In this document: positions 1-10,570 of the stretch, one piece after another
Layout: each line of letters starts with the position of its first letter
How positions within the stretch are numbered: position 1 is the first letter of the stretch
From: CBDFMG01 sp965221205 [NCBI: bacterium]
Lineage (GTDB): Bacteria; SM23-31
Direction: 5' to 3'
NCBI GenBank assembly: GCA_965221205.1
Contig: OZ244870.1
Coordinates: 2,666,001-2,730,000, forward strand
DNA length: 64,000 nucleotides
The notes under the pieces: model-generated
Told to the model about the DNA's origin: nothing
The model's database searches: none
Seen by the model: the letters and a program-made list of their open reading frames with translations, nothing else
Program-made: the position numbers and the translations under genes

Positions 1-1517
1 ACATACTGCCCCTGCATAAATGTCCGTGCAATGAGAAAAACGAGCGCTGTTAGTGTAACAGAAAACATAAAAATCATCGGTATGAAAGTAAAACCGAAAC
101 GAATACCCCGTCCTGCTAGCCAGATGGATGCTGCTAAAAGCGCGAGTGCTGCAAGAAGTTGATTTGCGGAGCCGAATAGGGGCCATAAAAGCTCCCATTG
201 ACCTGAAAAAGCTAATGCTGCGCCAAGCCCGACCGTTACTCCTGTTCCGATAAATCTGTTTGAAAACAGGACCCCAGCTTTTTGTTCTTTGTCCGGGCTA
301 AAAAACTCCTGAAAACAGAACCTACATAAACGTGTCGCAGTATCGAGCGATGTTAATGCAAATGCTGAAACCGCAAGGGCAGCAAACGTTTTACCTGTTT
401 CTTGCTGAATGCCGATGTGTGACATAAATGAACCTACACCTTCTGAAAACAATACAACAGGTCCTTTTGCTATCAAATTACCGTAGGCTGATTTTGTTAT
501 GACTGTGGCCGTCAGAATTGCTAATACAGCAAGACTGCACTCTATCAGCATAGCGCCGAAACTGATCAACTTTGCATCTTTTTCAGAATCAAGCTGCTTT
601 GCGGTTGTTCCTGATGCAATGAGGCTGTGAAAACCCGATACTGCTCCGCAGGCAACTGTTACAAATAGCAATGGGAATAACAATCCAAGGTCCTGATCGA
701 AACTTGTATATGCTTCGAGATGGACAGTCGGGCGGGCAAATAAAATCCCGATAAATGCCCCGATCATCAGTGCATACAGCAGAAAAGAATTTAAATAATC
801 TCTGGGCTGTAACAGTACCCAGACGGGTAAAGTCGATGCTATGAATATGTAGATAAGCATCAAGACAAGCCACATTTCGAAGGATAATGAAACGGGAAAT
901 TTAAGACCAAGATACATACATACAAAGAGAAGAACCCCTCCAAACAACGACGCAATTCCGAGCGAGGCGTTCGATCTTTTCATAAACAGACCGAATAGGA
1001 TCGCAAGAAAAATAAATAGAATTGATGAACTCCCTGCGCTCGGAGTGTCGACAAATGTTTTAGCAACAATGATCAGAAAAGCTGAAACAACCAGAAGAAG
1101 AGCAAAAAATGAAAATACCAGAAACAGCCGTTTACCATCTTTGCCAATCCGCTCTTCAATAACTTCTCCAATAGACCGTCCTTGATGGCGAATCGAAGCC
1201 ATGAGCGACGAAAAATCGTGTACGGCACCCATAAATATCCCCCCAATAAGAATCCATAGTACCACCGGAACCCACCCAAAAACAGCTGCAGTAATAGGTC
1301 CGATTATCGGTGAAGCTCCTGCAATTGACGCGAAATGGTGACCGAGTAAAACTGGCTTTTTAGCTGGAACATAGTCGATACCGTCATAATGGGTATGTGC
1401 AGGTGTTTTTCTCGATGGATCTACCCCGAGCCTCTTCGAAACAAAATCACCATAATATCGATACCCAAGGAGAAGAGCAATGATTGATACTACAACTATC
1501 AAGACTGCATTGAACAT
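1..1517 (-). CDS. cstA: CstA-family carbon starvation / peptide permease, partial
   Basis: Inner-membrane permease of the CstA/BtsT family, which takes up peptides or pyruvate when carbon is short. About 505 codons are visible; the 3' end lies beyond base 1. The protein is almost wholly hydrophobic, with many membrane segments. Family hallmarks are the N-terminal RYYGDFVSKRLGVDP-like stretch, the GHHFASIAGASPIIGP block near residue 62, and a late FALTSLDTATR block. The ATG at 1517 follows an AAGGA ribosome site about 5 bases upstream. No frameshift is seen, unlike the secreted-protein genes to its right. The family is clear; the substrate is not readable from sequence. Confidence 0.93.
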   Translation of the reverse strand, partial: MFNAVLIVVVSIIALLLGYRYYGDFVSKRLGVDPSRKTPAHTHYDGIDYVPAKKPVLLGHHFASIAGASPIIGPITAAVFGWVPVVLWILIGGIFMGAVHDFSSLMASIRHQGRSIGEVIEERIGKDGKRLFLVFSFFALLLVVSAFLIIVAKTFVDTPSAGSSSILFIFLAILFGLFMKRSNASLGIASLFGGVLLFVCMYLGLKFPVSLSFEMWLVLMLIYIFIASTLPVWVLLQPRDYLNSFLLYALMIGAFIGILFARPTVHLEAYTSFDQDLGLLFPLLFVTVACGAVSGFHSLIASGTTAKQLDSEKDAKLISFGAMLIECSLAVLAILTATVITKSAYGNLIAKGPVVLFSEGVGSFMSHIGIQQETGKTFAALAVSAFALTSLDTATRLCRFCFQEFFSPDKEQKAGVLFSNRFIGTGVTVGLGAALAFSGQWELLWPLFGSANQLLAALALLAASIWLAGRGIRFGFTFIPMIFMFSVTLTALVFLIARTFMQGQY

Positions 1518-1582
1518 TTATATTCCTTACGTGTTGGTCTTTTTTATTCTGTTATATTAATTTTTTACGGCAAAGGAAGACT

Positions 1583-1927
1583 TTATCCTTCAATTACATT
1601 ATTTTCAATCCATTGCAGATATTTTGCATTTCCGCCCTGTATATCAACACTGATTATTTCAGGTACTTTATAGCTATGAAGCGACAGCACGGTCTTAACA
1701 ATTGTTGACTCTGCAGATTTCAGCGATTTAATCATGAGCAGTACTTCTGCATCTTCGGATATTGTTTCTTCCCACCAATAAATAGACTGTATTGCCGGCA
1801 AAATACTGCAGCATGCTGCCAGCCGTTTTTCAACTAGTTCTTTTCCAATTTTCGCAGCTTCATCAGTCGAGTTTGTTGTAACATACACAATTATTTTATC
1901 ACTATTTTTTGTCATGGATTTCCCCAT
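1583..1927 (-). CDS. cutA: Divalent-cation tolerance protein CutA
   Basis: Small CutA1-type protein (about 110-114 residues), a trimeric cytoplasmic protein linked to metal tolerance, with unsettled biochemistry. The YVTTNS start strand, the RLAACCSILP block and the SIYWWEETI block are family signatures, and the length is normal. Two starts are possible: the ATG at 1927, with AGGA about 9 bases upstream, or the ATG at 1915, with GGGGA just upstream. The 1927 start lies 2 bases after the stop of the broken gamma-glutamyltransferase gene, so cutA may once have been translated by coupling to it. The gene is intact. Confidence 0.92.
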   Translation of the reverse strand: MGKSMTKNSDKIIVYVTTNSTDEAAKIGKELVEKRLAACCSILPAIQSIYWWEETISEDAEVLLMIKSLKSAESTIVKTVLSLHSYKVPEIISVDIQGGNAKYLQWIENNVIEG

Positions 1928-1929
1928 AA

Positions 1930-3643
1930 TTAAAATCCTGATGTGACACTTGAAAAGCTTCGAGGATCCGCTCCTCCGATGAAAACATCACGTTCCGCAT
2001 TATAAAGAATTCCCTGAGCATCTCCAATTGAACTCTTTTCAAATGCATATCCTAGTATCTCTAACTGCTCGAATGTGGCGTCATCGAATGCACTTTCTTC
2101 ATAGCGAATGACATCCAGATACCATTGATGATGAAACCGGGGTGCAGCAACCGCTTCCTGGATTGTCATTCCATGATCGCTTACATTGATAATACATTGA
2201 AGTACTGTTGTGATGATGGTAGGTCTCCAGGGAGTATCGATCACCATAAATACTTCGCCATCCTTGGTGACAACTGTCGGTGTCATTGAACTCAACATCC
2301 GTTTATACGGTTTAATAGCATTGGCATCCCCGCTCAACAATCCGTACATATTGGGCGCACCCGGTCTTGAGCTAAAATCGTCAATCTCATTATTGAGTAA
2401 ATCCTGCCCCTTTAACAACTAACAGGCTGCCGTAGCTTCCGTTTAAGGTGGTTGTAACGGAAACAGCCATACCATTTTTGTCAATACTGAAAAATGGGTC
2501 GTTTCCTCGCTTTCGGCACCGATCACTGCAATATCTCCCGACGTGACCGATGTGCTTGATGTCTTTTTGAGAGAGTCTATGGATGCCGCACGGAGATTAG
2601 CATAGTCTTTTGAAATAAGTGTCGCAATTGGGACATCGATAAAATCAGCATCACCCAGAAATTTTGCTCTATTGGCAAAAACCCTCCGCTCAGCCTCAAC
2701 CATTATATGAGTTGATTCAGAAGTGTTATAACCGAGTGATGCAATATCATACCGTTCAAGGATGTTCAACAATTCAATAAGACTAATTCCTCCTGAACTT
2801 GGTGAACCCATGGAGATTATGCCATATTAACGGTAATTCCCCTCAACAGGGATTCTTTAAATTGCCCGGTAAGACTCTAAATCATTATGGTTGATCAATC
2901 AAGCCGTTGTACTTTTCCATTGAAGAAATAATTAAACCTGCTAGGGGTCCTTTGTAAAAACCGTCATGGCCCTGCTCAGCGATAGCCATTAATTTACCGC
3001 AAGATCTGTCTGGACAAACAACTCATCAGGTTGATAAGGCAAATTATCAGGCTTGTTAAAAATGCTACTTGTTGATGAATGCTGTTGAAATTCCTCTCCT
3101 CCAATCTCTCTGTCGAGGATCCACCCTCTTTCAGCAAAATCAATTGCCGGCTGCAGAACATCATTTCTGTTCATTGTACTGTACTTTTCGAGTGCTAAGA
3201 GCGTTCCGGCTACCGTTCCTGGAACTCCACAACGGATAAGGCTCCGAGTGTACTGAGCCTTGGAATAATTTCTCCACTTGAACCAAGATACATATTGCGA
3301 TGAGCGCGACCAAGAGCTTTTTCACGGTAATCGATAGTCGTTGCGCTGCCATCAGGTAAACGGATAACCATAAAGCCACCACCGCCAATATTTCCTGCTC
3401 GCGGATAGGTTACTGATAGAGCGTATGATACAGCCACTGCAGCATTGACAGCATTCCCACCTTGCTTTGATATTTTTGCACCAACATCAGAGGCAATTTT
3501 TGAGTACTGACAACAACGCCATTCCGAAATGTTCCGGATGAGTTGGTATTCGTTACACATGAATTGAAAAAATTGAAAAAAATTAATATCAGAATTGAGT
3601 GGAGTAGAACAGAAGGTTTTTTTCTATGCAGAATTGTGTACAT
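1930..3643 (-). pseudogene. Gamma-glutamyltransferase, multiply frameshifted
   Basis: Remains of a periplasmic gamma-glutamyltranspeptidase (glutathione hydrolase). Pieces in successive frames give the whole family in order: a hydrophobic leader ending in a possible lipobox (FFNSC), the GGNAVNAAVAV block, IGGGGFMVIRLPDG, DYREKA, VLQPAIDFAERG, PSSGGISLIELLNILE, the TTHFSV block that holds the autocatalytic threonine, and the C-terminal SSMTPTVV region. At least six frame changes or stops separate them, for example after GALSV near 3210, after the DLAVN block near 2989, after the GLIDQP block near 2885 and after TTHFSV near 2470. No part can give an active enzyme. The remaining text is close to family consensus, so the loss looks recent. 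Confidence 0.9.
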
Positions 3644-3825
3644 AGATATTGTTCAGATTTCAATGAATGAGTAGTATGTCTATCAATGACCTATAAAAAC
3701 CGTCATCAGTATAGCAAAACAGAAATACAATTGCAATGAAATTAATAGTTAGGAAAGTAGTTTATATGTATTTTAAGATATTAGTCTGTGGTATGTGGTA
3801 TAATATTGAAAATGTAAGATTTCTT

Positions 3826-5540
3826 TCATATAATTTTTAAATCATCATCATCCTCAAAGCTTCCTATTTCTTCTTCCACTTCTTCTGTTTCTTCTTCAAA
3901 ACCGCCTTCTTCCAACTCTTCATCATCACTTTCTTCCTCGTCATCTCCGGGGGCACCGCCATCCATCTTCTTCTTCAGAATAAAGAAATACAATCCTCCA
4001 GCAACAGCCAAAAGAACTAATATGATGGTAATGATCCCAAATATGCTTAAAAAACGATCCGTCTTCTGCATCTTCCTTACCGCTTTCTACTGTCACTCCA
4101 GGTCCAGTCTGCATTGCTTCCTGTTGAGCTGCAACTGTATCTCCCGGCTGTGCAACAGGGGTTTCTTCAAGCCGCTCCACCTGTGCAAGGCTCATTAAAT
4201 CAGAACTGTCCACATCTAATGTAACCATAAGACGGTTGCCGACAAGTTGAAACTCAACCCCACATCATCAGAATAATCGAGCCTGAGGTGATCTGTTTTA
4301 GAACCGAGATACTCCAACCTCTCTATAGATGCCTGTGATGGAGGCAAATCAAATCCTTCTAATGCAAATCCTTCATTTATCATCATCATTCTGATTGCTT
4401 CGAGAGATTCATTTGTCCTACGTGACAACTCTCGCTGCGACATGAGTTCTCAGTCTATCCGGTCTAGTTTGTCGAGAGCATTCCGGATAATATACATTTC
4501 CGACTGGAGTTGATTTACTTGAGATGTCAGCTGATGCTACAAACGCTTTTCCAAGTTTACCGATTGATTCACGAAGCGTAGCTGTTCCAATCTGAATGAG
4601 CGGATCGTCAACAATAACCCCTTCACTTTTTGGGTGAGGTATTTCAATACGTCTGAAAATGCTAAACACTCTCTCTACGGGCATTTCATAATCCGCACAC
4701 CAAATAAAAATAGATCTCTTTTTGAAACACGGATGACAATGCCAACTATATTCTCTGGTGGCCCAACCTGTACCGGATCAGACGCTGATACATCAAAAGA
4801 GGACTGTTGAGAACGATCGAACTGTGGTTTTCAGAAACTCTCTGCTGCGATAACGTCTCCAAATCGCTTTGCTGAAGCAAAGAAAGCTCAACTTTGTCAC
4901 CAAGAACAATATCACGCTCTCGGGCAATCATTTGACCTATTGAGTACTCTCATCCTGCTCATCAGTCACAACAAGTCTGCCTATATAAGTTCTTCTCGGA
5001 TCAACCGGTGCACCAGTAACCGGGTGATACGTTACTCCCTCATCCCGGAAAATGTCAAAATAGATATTTCTCTCGACACCATCAAATCTTCCCATATTAA
5101 AAGTCAACAGGGTGTTATCAACATTAGTTATAACCCCGCGTTCAGGAGCTTGAACTATGCTTCCTGAAAGAACCATTTCATCATATGAAACCGTTGAGTT
5201 TATCACCAATCTGAAAGGATTCAGAATAATCGAGTGCTGATGCTGTAGAAGAATTTTGCTGGCTATCAATAATTTCAATTTTTCCAATATGTTTTTCATT
5301 ACTGCCAAGTCGTTCTCCTGTTGCCACATGGATCACATTCTCTCCACGATAAACATCAAGAACAATACCACCTTCCATACCGTCGACCGTCCCACAATTC
5401 AGATGTATTATTCCATTGCTTAATGATGTTATCATTCCGTTGTTCTCTGCACTACCCGGCACCGGAACTATCAACATTAATATAAAAGCCATTTCCAACA
5501 ATGACAGAAGTCGACTATATGGTATAATTTTATTTTTCAC
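3826..5540 (-). pseudogene. Secreted/membrane protein with FlgT-C-like repeats, frameshifted
   Basis: A broken gene read in at least five frame segments. It opens with a signal peptide (hydrophobic MAFILMLIVPVPGSA). Three related domains of about 85 residues follow, each with a pattern like 'GxIxxxxxxxxxLNxGxxDGxExxxxxDVYR...TGxxLG...IGKIxVxxxQxxxSxA...GDKL', near 5450-5190, 5150-4860 and 4750-4500. That pattern matches the FlgT C-terminal-type domain seen in many secreted proteins. The end has one membrane helix (IITIILVLLAVAGGLYFFIL) and a strongly acidic Asp/Glu tail of about 40 residues. Frame changes lie near 5180, 4935, 4745, 4500, 4230 and 4070. The function is unknown; the domain assignment is from pattern only. 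Confidence 0.7.
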
Positions 5541-5611
5541 AGAAATCTTTTCTGAGAGTCATATAATTGCACCAAATTGCTTAACAAAAGTTCTTTTTAT
5601 ATTCACTATTC

Positions 5612-7284
5612 TTAATACTTTAGCACAATTGAAAGCCACCAGATACCAAGCTCAGTTAATTTTGAAAAATGCATGAGATCAACCAATAGCGCATCGTTAA
5701 ATTGATAACGTGCTCCAAAATGGTACGACGTAAAATTCAAGTTTTTCCGTCTTCATTTTTTATTGTTGTCTCAGTATGCCCAAACCAATCTACCGGGACA
5801 AATGTAGTTACATCCTCATCCGTTTCAAGGAGTGTATCCGTTTCATCTGTCTCTTCGCTACTCATATCGGCCTTAAAGATAATAGGTATAACCGATCGGG
5901 CACCCAGGCGTAAAGTCAACTTGTAGGAACACTCACAAACGCTCCGCTAATTTCATTTCTCGTAAAACCGGTCTTATTGTCCGATATGATTCTGCTGAAA
6001 CTCTCCGCTTCTGCAACAGGATTGGCAATTTCAACATTGATAGCAAGATCTTCGTTGATTCTACCGGGTCTGAATGCGATATCGAGGTCACCCCATATGT
6101 AGTCGAGCTTTATACCAAGACCAAGCAGTGTTTTCTGTTCTGTAAAATGCCGCTCAACACCAGTTCCCACTTCAATTCTGTTCAGTGAACCATCTCCGTC
6201 AGCATTCGAAATATTATTTCTTGTGAAAACAACATTTTTACGATTCACACCGGATACATCAAGAGAATCACTGACGCTACGTTCAACTGTCACAACATCA
6301 AATGGCATCGAGTACTTTGTGTAATTGAAAATAAGCGAATTTTGCTGAATTGTGTTACTGATGGATAAATTTTCTTTATACGTGCATTTACGAACGTTGG
6401 GCGAAGACCCATTTCAAGAAAACCTAAATTCTGATCATTCAATATTTCAAATTTATCAGCAATACCGCTTAGAAATGAATCTTTAAACAGATTCAATATT
6501 TCATTACCGTCAAACGTCATCTGTTCCGGACGCATTCCTGCTGCAATTCTGATTTCCCGATTCTCTTTCTTGATGATTTTACCGACCGAAAATCCGATCA
6601 TAGAGTTTGGAAAATCAAAACTTCTCGTTGTTGTTTTATTGACAAATAATGTATTAGTCCTAATCGGCCCATTTTCAGACGCAGCTACCGAAAACGAACT
6701 TTCCGTATTTTCGTCTTTAAATAAAAGATCAAAATTATTGCGATGTACAGATATGCTGAATCCGAAATCTTTGAACATACCGATATACGATAGGCTTTGG
6801 CTTGAATTATCAGATTCGACCATCTCAAGAGTACTTGATACAGTCCCGGAATTTATCGATGTAAACTGTTCGCTTTCGCTTAAATCATCCACTGTAAGAT
6901 TCTTTCCTCTCGTTTCCAGAAAAAGACCAGTGGAAGATCCAAAGTGGTTTGTAATAGTATCAATTAAATTATTGGGAACAATATCTGTATTTTGGAGAAC
7001 CGACAATTGATCATCAAACACTGAGGATGTCACCACCTTGAAGATTGCTGAGGTTCGTATAGAGCAAGATACTCTGATATCGATTGATATACGCCGGATT
7101 CAGAGATAAGTCAGAATAGAGATCATCCACAAAACCGTGCAAACCAGAGTCCCCATACTACGTAACCGAAAAGAGTATTCATCATCCTGAGCTGTTGCGG
7201 TATCAATAATAGTCAGTTGTAGACATAAAAACTAAGGAATAATACAATTCCTCGCAGGCAACAATGTTTATTTTTATTTTTCCT
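5612..7284 (-). pseudogene. Outer-membrane beta-barrel-like protein, frameshifted
   Basis: Segments in different frames join into one exported protein of about 550 residues: a hydrophobic leader with a TATAQ-like cleavage site (7284-7190), an N-terminal piece with NPAYINRYQS, a long central stretch (7036-6300), a second piece (6308-5916) and a third (5919-5737). The last 45 codons, in yet another frame, end at 5612 with a barrel-like strand pattern (FGARYQFNDALLVDLMHF). Serine- and asparagine-rich alternating hydrophobic strands suggest a beta-barrel. Frame changes lie near 7230, 7140, 7030, 6300, 5917 and 5740. I recognise no named family; the pathway is unknown. Confidence 0.65.
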
Positions 7285-7356
7285 ACTGTTCTTCTGTACC
7301 ATATAAGTCCGTAAATATGGCCCGATAATAGGGCAATTATTGCCGGACATCCTCTT

Positions 7357-7551
7357 TTATAACATGACCTGAATCTGCGACTTTCTTATAATCGCTTTTA
7401 CAGACGAAAAATGCAGTGCAACTGATACTATCACGCTATCATTGGGGCTAAGACGGTCATAATATTGTGCTTGATTCACATCTATTACGATTTCTGTCCC
7501 CTGTTTGAACTGCAATCCGTTAAATGCCGACAGATTCCTTGAGAATGCCAT
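7357..7551 (-). CDS. Small hypothetical protein, 64 residues
   Basis: Short gene starting at an ATG with a good ribosome site (AGGTGAG, about 8 bases upstream). The product is soluble-looking, with alternating charged and hydrophobic residues (GTEIVIDVNQAQYYDRL) and no signal peptide or membrane helix. I do not recognise the family. It lies between two pseudogenes, so it may be a surviving small gene or a fragment of a larger lost one; the clean ribosome site favours a real start. Confidence 0.4.
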   Translation of the reverse strand: MAFSRNLSAFNGLQFKQGTEIVIDVNQAQYYDRLSPNDSVIVSVALHFSSVKAIIRKSQIQVML

Positions 7552-7802
7552 GCATTGTACTCACCTGTTAATTATTATTATGTCGCTCAGTGGTGTTTTG
7601 GGCAACTTCTATGCCATATAATTCCCCCACGTGTTAAAGTATCGGCATAATTCCCGTTATCAATAAGATATTTTTGAATCTAATTGTCAATTCAGATCAA
7701 TGATGTGTTTTTGATTACATTCTTCTATTTTTCCCTTTTCCTTTCTCTGACAAATATGTACATTCTATACACAAGTTTTAGGATTAGAAAAGGAATGAGT
7801 AC

Positions 7803-8913
7803 ATGACAATAGGACTTTGTTTTCAGTTTAGCACTATTGTATATCGCATATGGAACATCTAACGCACAGGAACGCCATCGAGCACAGGAACTAGGTGTCC
7901 ACATTGGAATTTTAAAACCCGAAAAATACAATACTATTACCGATGTACCCGGTGTGACGGTCGGTCACACTACCTTATTTAAACGTGACAACATCAGGAC
8001 GGGAATAACTGCAATTGTGCCTCATTCATGCAATTTATTTCAGGAAAAGGTGCCCGGTGCAGTATTTGTCGGTAATGGTTTCGAAAAGCTGTTGGTTTCA
8101 CACAGGTAGAGGAGCTTGGCACGATTGAAACGCCCATCATCCTGACCAATACACTCAGTACATTTACAGCAGTATCCGGACTGATTGAATATATACTGTC
8201 TCTCCCCGGTAATGAAGAAGTTCGCATTGAAGAAGGTTCTGTCGGTGCAGGTACAGGTAACCCGTGCTCTCGGTTTTAAGGGAGGAATCGGAACGTCTTC
8301 CAGAATTCTGCCCAATGCTGACGGCGGTTATACAATCGGAGTGTTTGTTCAATCTAATTTTGGCGGTATTCTGAGCACCAATGGTGTACCAGTCGGGCGT
8401 GAGTTGGAAAAATTTCCATATGCAGACCGTTTTCCTTACCATGACGACGATGAAGGATCATGTATGATTATTATTGCAACCGATGCGCCTCTTTCGGCAC
8501 AAAATCTCAAACGCCTTGCTAAAAGGTCATTTCTGGCGTTTGGTAAAGTCGGTGCATACTCATCAAATGGAAGTGGAGATTATTCTATAGCGTTTTCAAC
8601 GCACTCAGAAATCAGAGTGACGAATGAGTCCAGTGGAGTAGAACGAAAAACATTAGATGTCTTAAACAGTAGGATTTCGCCACTTTTTCTTGCGGTTGTT
8701 GAGGCAACTGAGAAAGCACTTATCAATTCGCTCTTTATGGCTCATGATATTTCAGGCAATGGAAGAACACAGGAAGCACTTCCGATAGACAAAACAATGG
8801 AAATTTTAAAGAAATATAACGCACTCAACTGGAACGAGACAATCCCACCCTGGACTGATAAACAGGAATATTTCTTTTTGAAGAGAATACGAAGAGAATA
8901 CTATGACACGTGA
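7803..8913 (+). pseudogene. P1-family (DmpA/BapA-like) aminopeptidase, frameshifted and deleted
   Basis: Remains of an exported P1-family N-terminal nucleophile aminopeptidase. The likely start is the ATG at 7803 with AAGGA 8 bases upstream; the signal peptide is already frameshifted near 7823. Family blocks follow: NTITDVPGVTVGHTTL, then after a frame change near 8095 the ITNT-like block (IILTNTLS), then VGAGTG, then after another change near 8255 GFKGGIGTSSR and EGSCMIIIATDAPL, which holds the Gly-Ser autocleavage site. Between EYILSLPG and the VGAGTG block about 40 codons normally present are missing, a true deletion. The last 220 codons are open and overlap the next gene by 11 bases. Confidence 0.88.
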
Positions 8914-9454
8914 TGAGGCTTGGAACCTCCTGAACAAATACACAAAAAAAGATGGATTAATTAAACACGCCCTTGCCGTTGAAGCACTGATGCGGGCATA
9001 TGCGAAAAAATTCGGTGAAGACGAAGATGTATGGGGAATTGTCGGTCTTATCCACGATTTTGACTATGAAAAATTTCCGACTCAGAAAGACCATCCCTAT
9101 CGCGGATCGGAAATTCTAGAGGAAATAGGTTTCCCCGAAGAATACCGTCGGGCGATAATGTCACATGCCGAATATTCGGGGGTCCCTCGTGACACGCTCA
9201 TGGCAAAAACACTGTTTGCAGTTGATGAGCTTTCCGGATTAATAACAGCAGTTGCTCTTGTGCGTCCGAGCAAGAAACTTGAGGATGTAAAGGTAAAATC
9301 GGTGAAGAAAAAATTGAAAGACAAAGCGTTTGCTGCTTCAGTGAGCCGGGAAGACATCCAAATAGGAATTAAAGAGCTTGATATTGATCAGGACGAACAT
9401 ATACAATTTTGTATCGATGGTATGAAAGCAATTGCAGGAGATCTCGGACTCTAA
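8903..9454 (+). CDS. HD-domain hydrolase
   Basis: Cytoplasmic protein of 183 residues in the HD superfamily of metal-dependent phosphohydrolases. The metal-ligand pattern is present: His22, the His51-Asp52 doublet (LIHDFDYEKF), His64, His88 in MSHAEYSG, and Asp108 in FAVDELSG. The C-terminal half is lysine-rich and helical. The substrate cannot be told; nucleotide or signalling nucleotide is possible. The start overlaps the end of the broken P1 peptidase gene by 11 bases. The gene is intact and ends 2 bases before the convergent MutY-like gene. Confidence 0.85.
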   Translation: MTRDEAWNLLNKYTKKDGLIKHALAVEALMRAYAKKFGEDEDVWGIVGLIHDFDYEKFPTQKDHPYRGSEILEEIGFPEEYRRAIMSHAEYSGVPRDTLMAKTLFAVDELSGLITAVALVRPSKKLEDVKVKSVKKKLKDKAFAASVSREDIQIGIKELDIDQDEHIQFCIDGMKAIAGDLGL

Positions 9455-9456
9455 TA

Positions 9457-10281
9457 TTACACCATCATCCATCTTCTACCCTGTATTGTTAAAAACCCTT
9501 CCTTTTGTAATAGAAGTACTAATTTTAAACAGAGGTCTTGGTCTGATTTAATGATTTTTGCAAGTTCCTTGATTGTATTTCCGGATTTAGACCTGTTCAG
9601 ATGTTTCAGGATTGCACCGCGCACCTGCCGTTCCGACCCTTGAAACGGTGATTGACGGTGATAATGTGCGCTTTTTTTATTTAGGTACGGATATTGCGCT
9701 TTTAGCATCACACCGTAATCCATCACTGCATGGTACCAGTCACACGGATTATTCTTATCAACAGTTTGCTCAACCATGAGAATTATATCCTTATCCGAAA
9801 CACATTCCTGATCACTGAAAAAGTGATGAATATAAACGGAACGAATATTTGTTTCTATAAATACGGAAGGAATATTAAACGCAAATGCCGCGATTGATGA
9901 TGCTGTAGCTTTGCCTATGCCCGGCAACTTAACTAAATCCCCTTCAGAACTTGGAATTTTTCCGCCAAAATCAGTCATAATTGTTTGTGCACATTGCTGC
10001 AACGCAAGTGCTCTTCGATTATACCCAAGCCCCTGCCACACCGTATAGACATCCTTCAGAGAAGCATTTGACAATGATTCCAATGTTGGAAACGTCTCAA
10101 TAAAATCATTGTATTTTTGAACAACCCGAGATACCTGAGTCTGCTGAAGCATAATTTCCGATACTATAATATGATATGGATTGCTTGTCTTTCTCCAAGA
10201 GAGTTCCCGGCCATTTAATTCAAAAAACGAATATACCGCACTGTGAAACAGATCTATTTCTTTTTTCGTTAATTTTTCCAT
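9457..10281 (-). CDS. MutY-like A/G-specific DNA glycosylase lacking the Fe-S cluster
   Basis: HhH-GPD base-excision glycosylase, 274 residues, related to adenine glycosylase MutY (removal of A opposite 8-oxoG). The catalytic glutamate lies in SEIMLQQTQV (Glu42), and the helix-hairpin-helix is LPGIGKATASS. The residue matching the conserved catalytic Asp is Glu143 (FIETNIR). The four-cysteine cluster motif is absent, as is the C-terminal NUDIX-like 8-oxoG reader domain. A short winged-helix-like C-terminus ends in WMMV. This matches a known short, clusterless MutY-like group, so I withhold the symbol. Start ATG at 10281. Confidence 0.82.
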   Translation of the reverse strand: MEKLTKKEIDLFHSAVYSFFELNGRELSWRKTSNPYHIIVSEIMLQQTQVSRVVQKYNDFIETFPTLESLSNASLKDVYTVWQGLGYNRRALALQQCAQTIMTDFGGKIPSSEGDLVKLPGIGKATASSIAAFAFNIPSVFIETNIRSVYIHHFFSDQECVSDKDIILMVEQTVDKNNPCDWYHAVMDYGVMLKAQYPYLNKKSAHYHRQSPFQGSERQVRGAILKHLNRSKSGNTIKELAKIIKSDQDLCLKLVLLLQKEGFLTIQGRRWMMV

Positions 10282-10393
10282 GACATTTAACTTTTTTCAG
10301 CTAATCAAAATTTTATGATATATTGCCAAAAAAAGGTATCCGAATACAGAAAACCGTGTGCTTCGAACACCTATAAAAACAAAACTATATGTT

Positions 10394-10507
10394 TTACTCT
10401 TGTGACGAAAAGATCAAGGAGAATAAATAGAACACATACAAAATAATAAAGGTCAGAAGGAATACAACCACAAGCGGAACAAACAATATCCATTTAATCA
10501 ATGCCAT
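10394..10507 (-). CDS. Single-pass small membrane protein, 37 residues
   Basis: A very short gene. The ATG at 10507 follows a strong ribosome site (GGGAGG, 5 bases upstream), and the stop is TAA at 10394-10396. The product is almost all hydrophobic (start MALIKWILFVPL, end FSSQE), consistent with one membrane helix. It sits alone between mutY-like and the tRNA gene. The function is unknown; similar tiny membrane peptides act as subunits or regulators of larger membrane complexes, which is only a comparison here. Confidence 0.6.
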   Translation of the reverse strand: MALIKWILFVPLVVVFLLTFIILYVFYLFSLIFSSQE

Positions 10508-10570
10508 AGTTGCCTCCCAATGTATAAAATTGCCAATAATAAAGTTTATTTCATATTTTCAATAGATTTA

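Noticed and set aside
1930-8913. Frame breaks as plain sequencing or assembly error
   Set aside because: The P1 gene and the M16 gene (12286-13434) also lack some 30-40 codons, which base-calling error does not cause, and 22 kb of neighbouring genes show no breaks. Local low coverage remains possible and is listed as a check.
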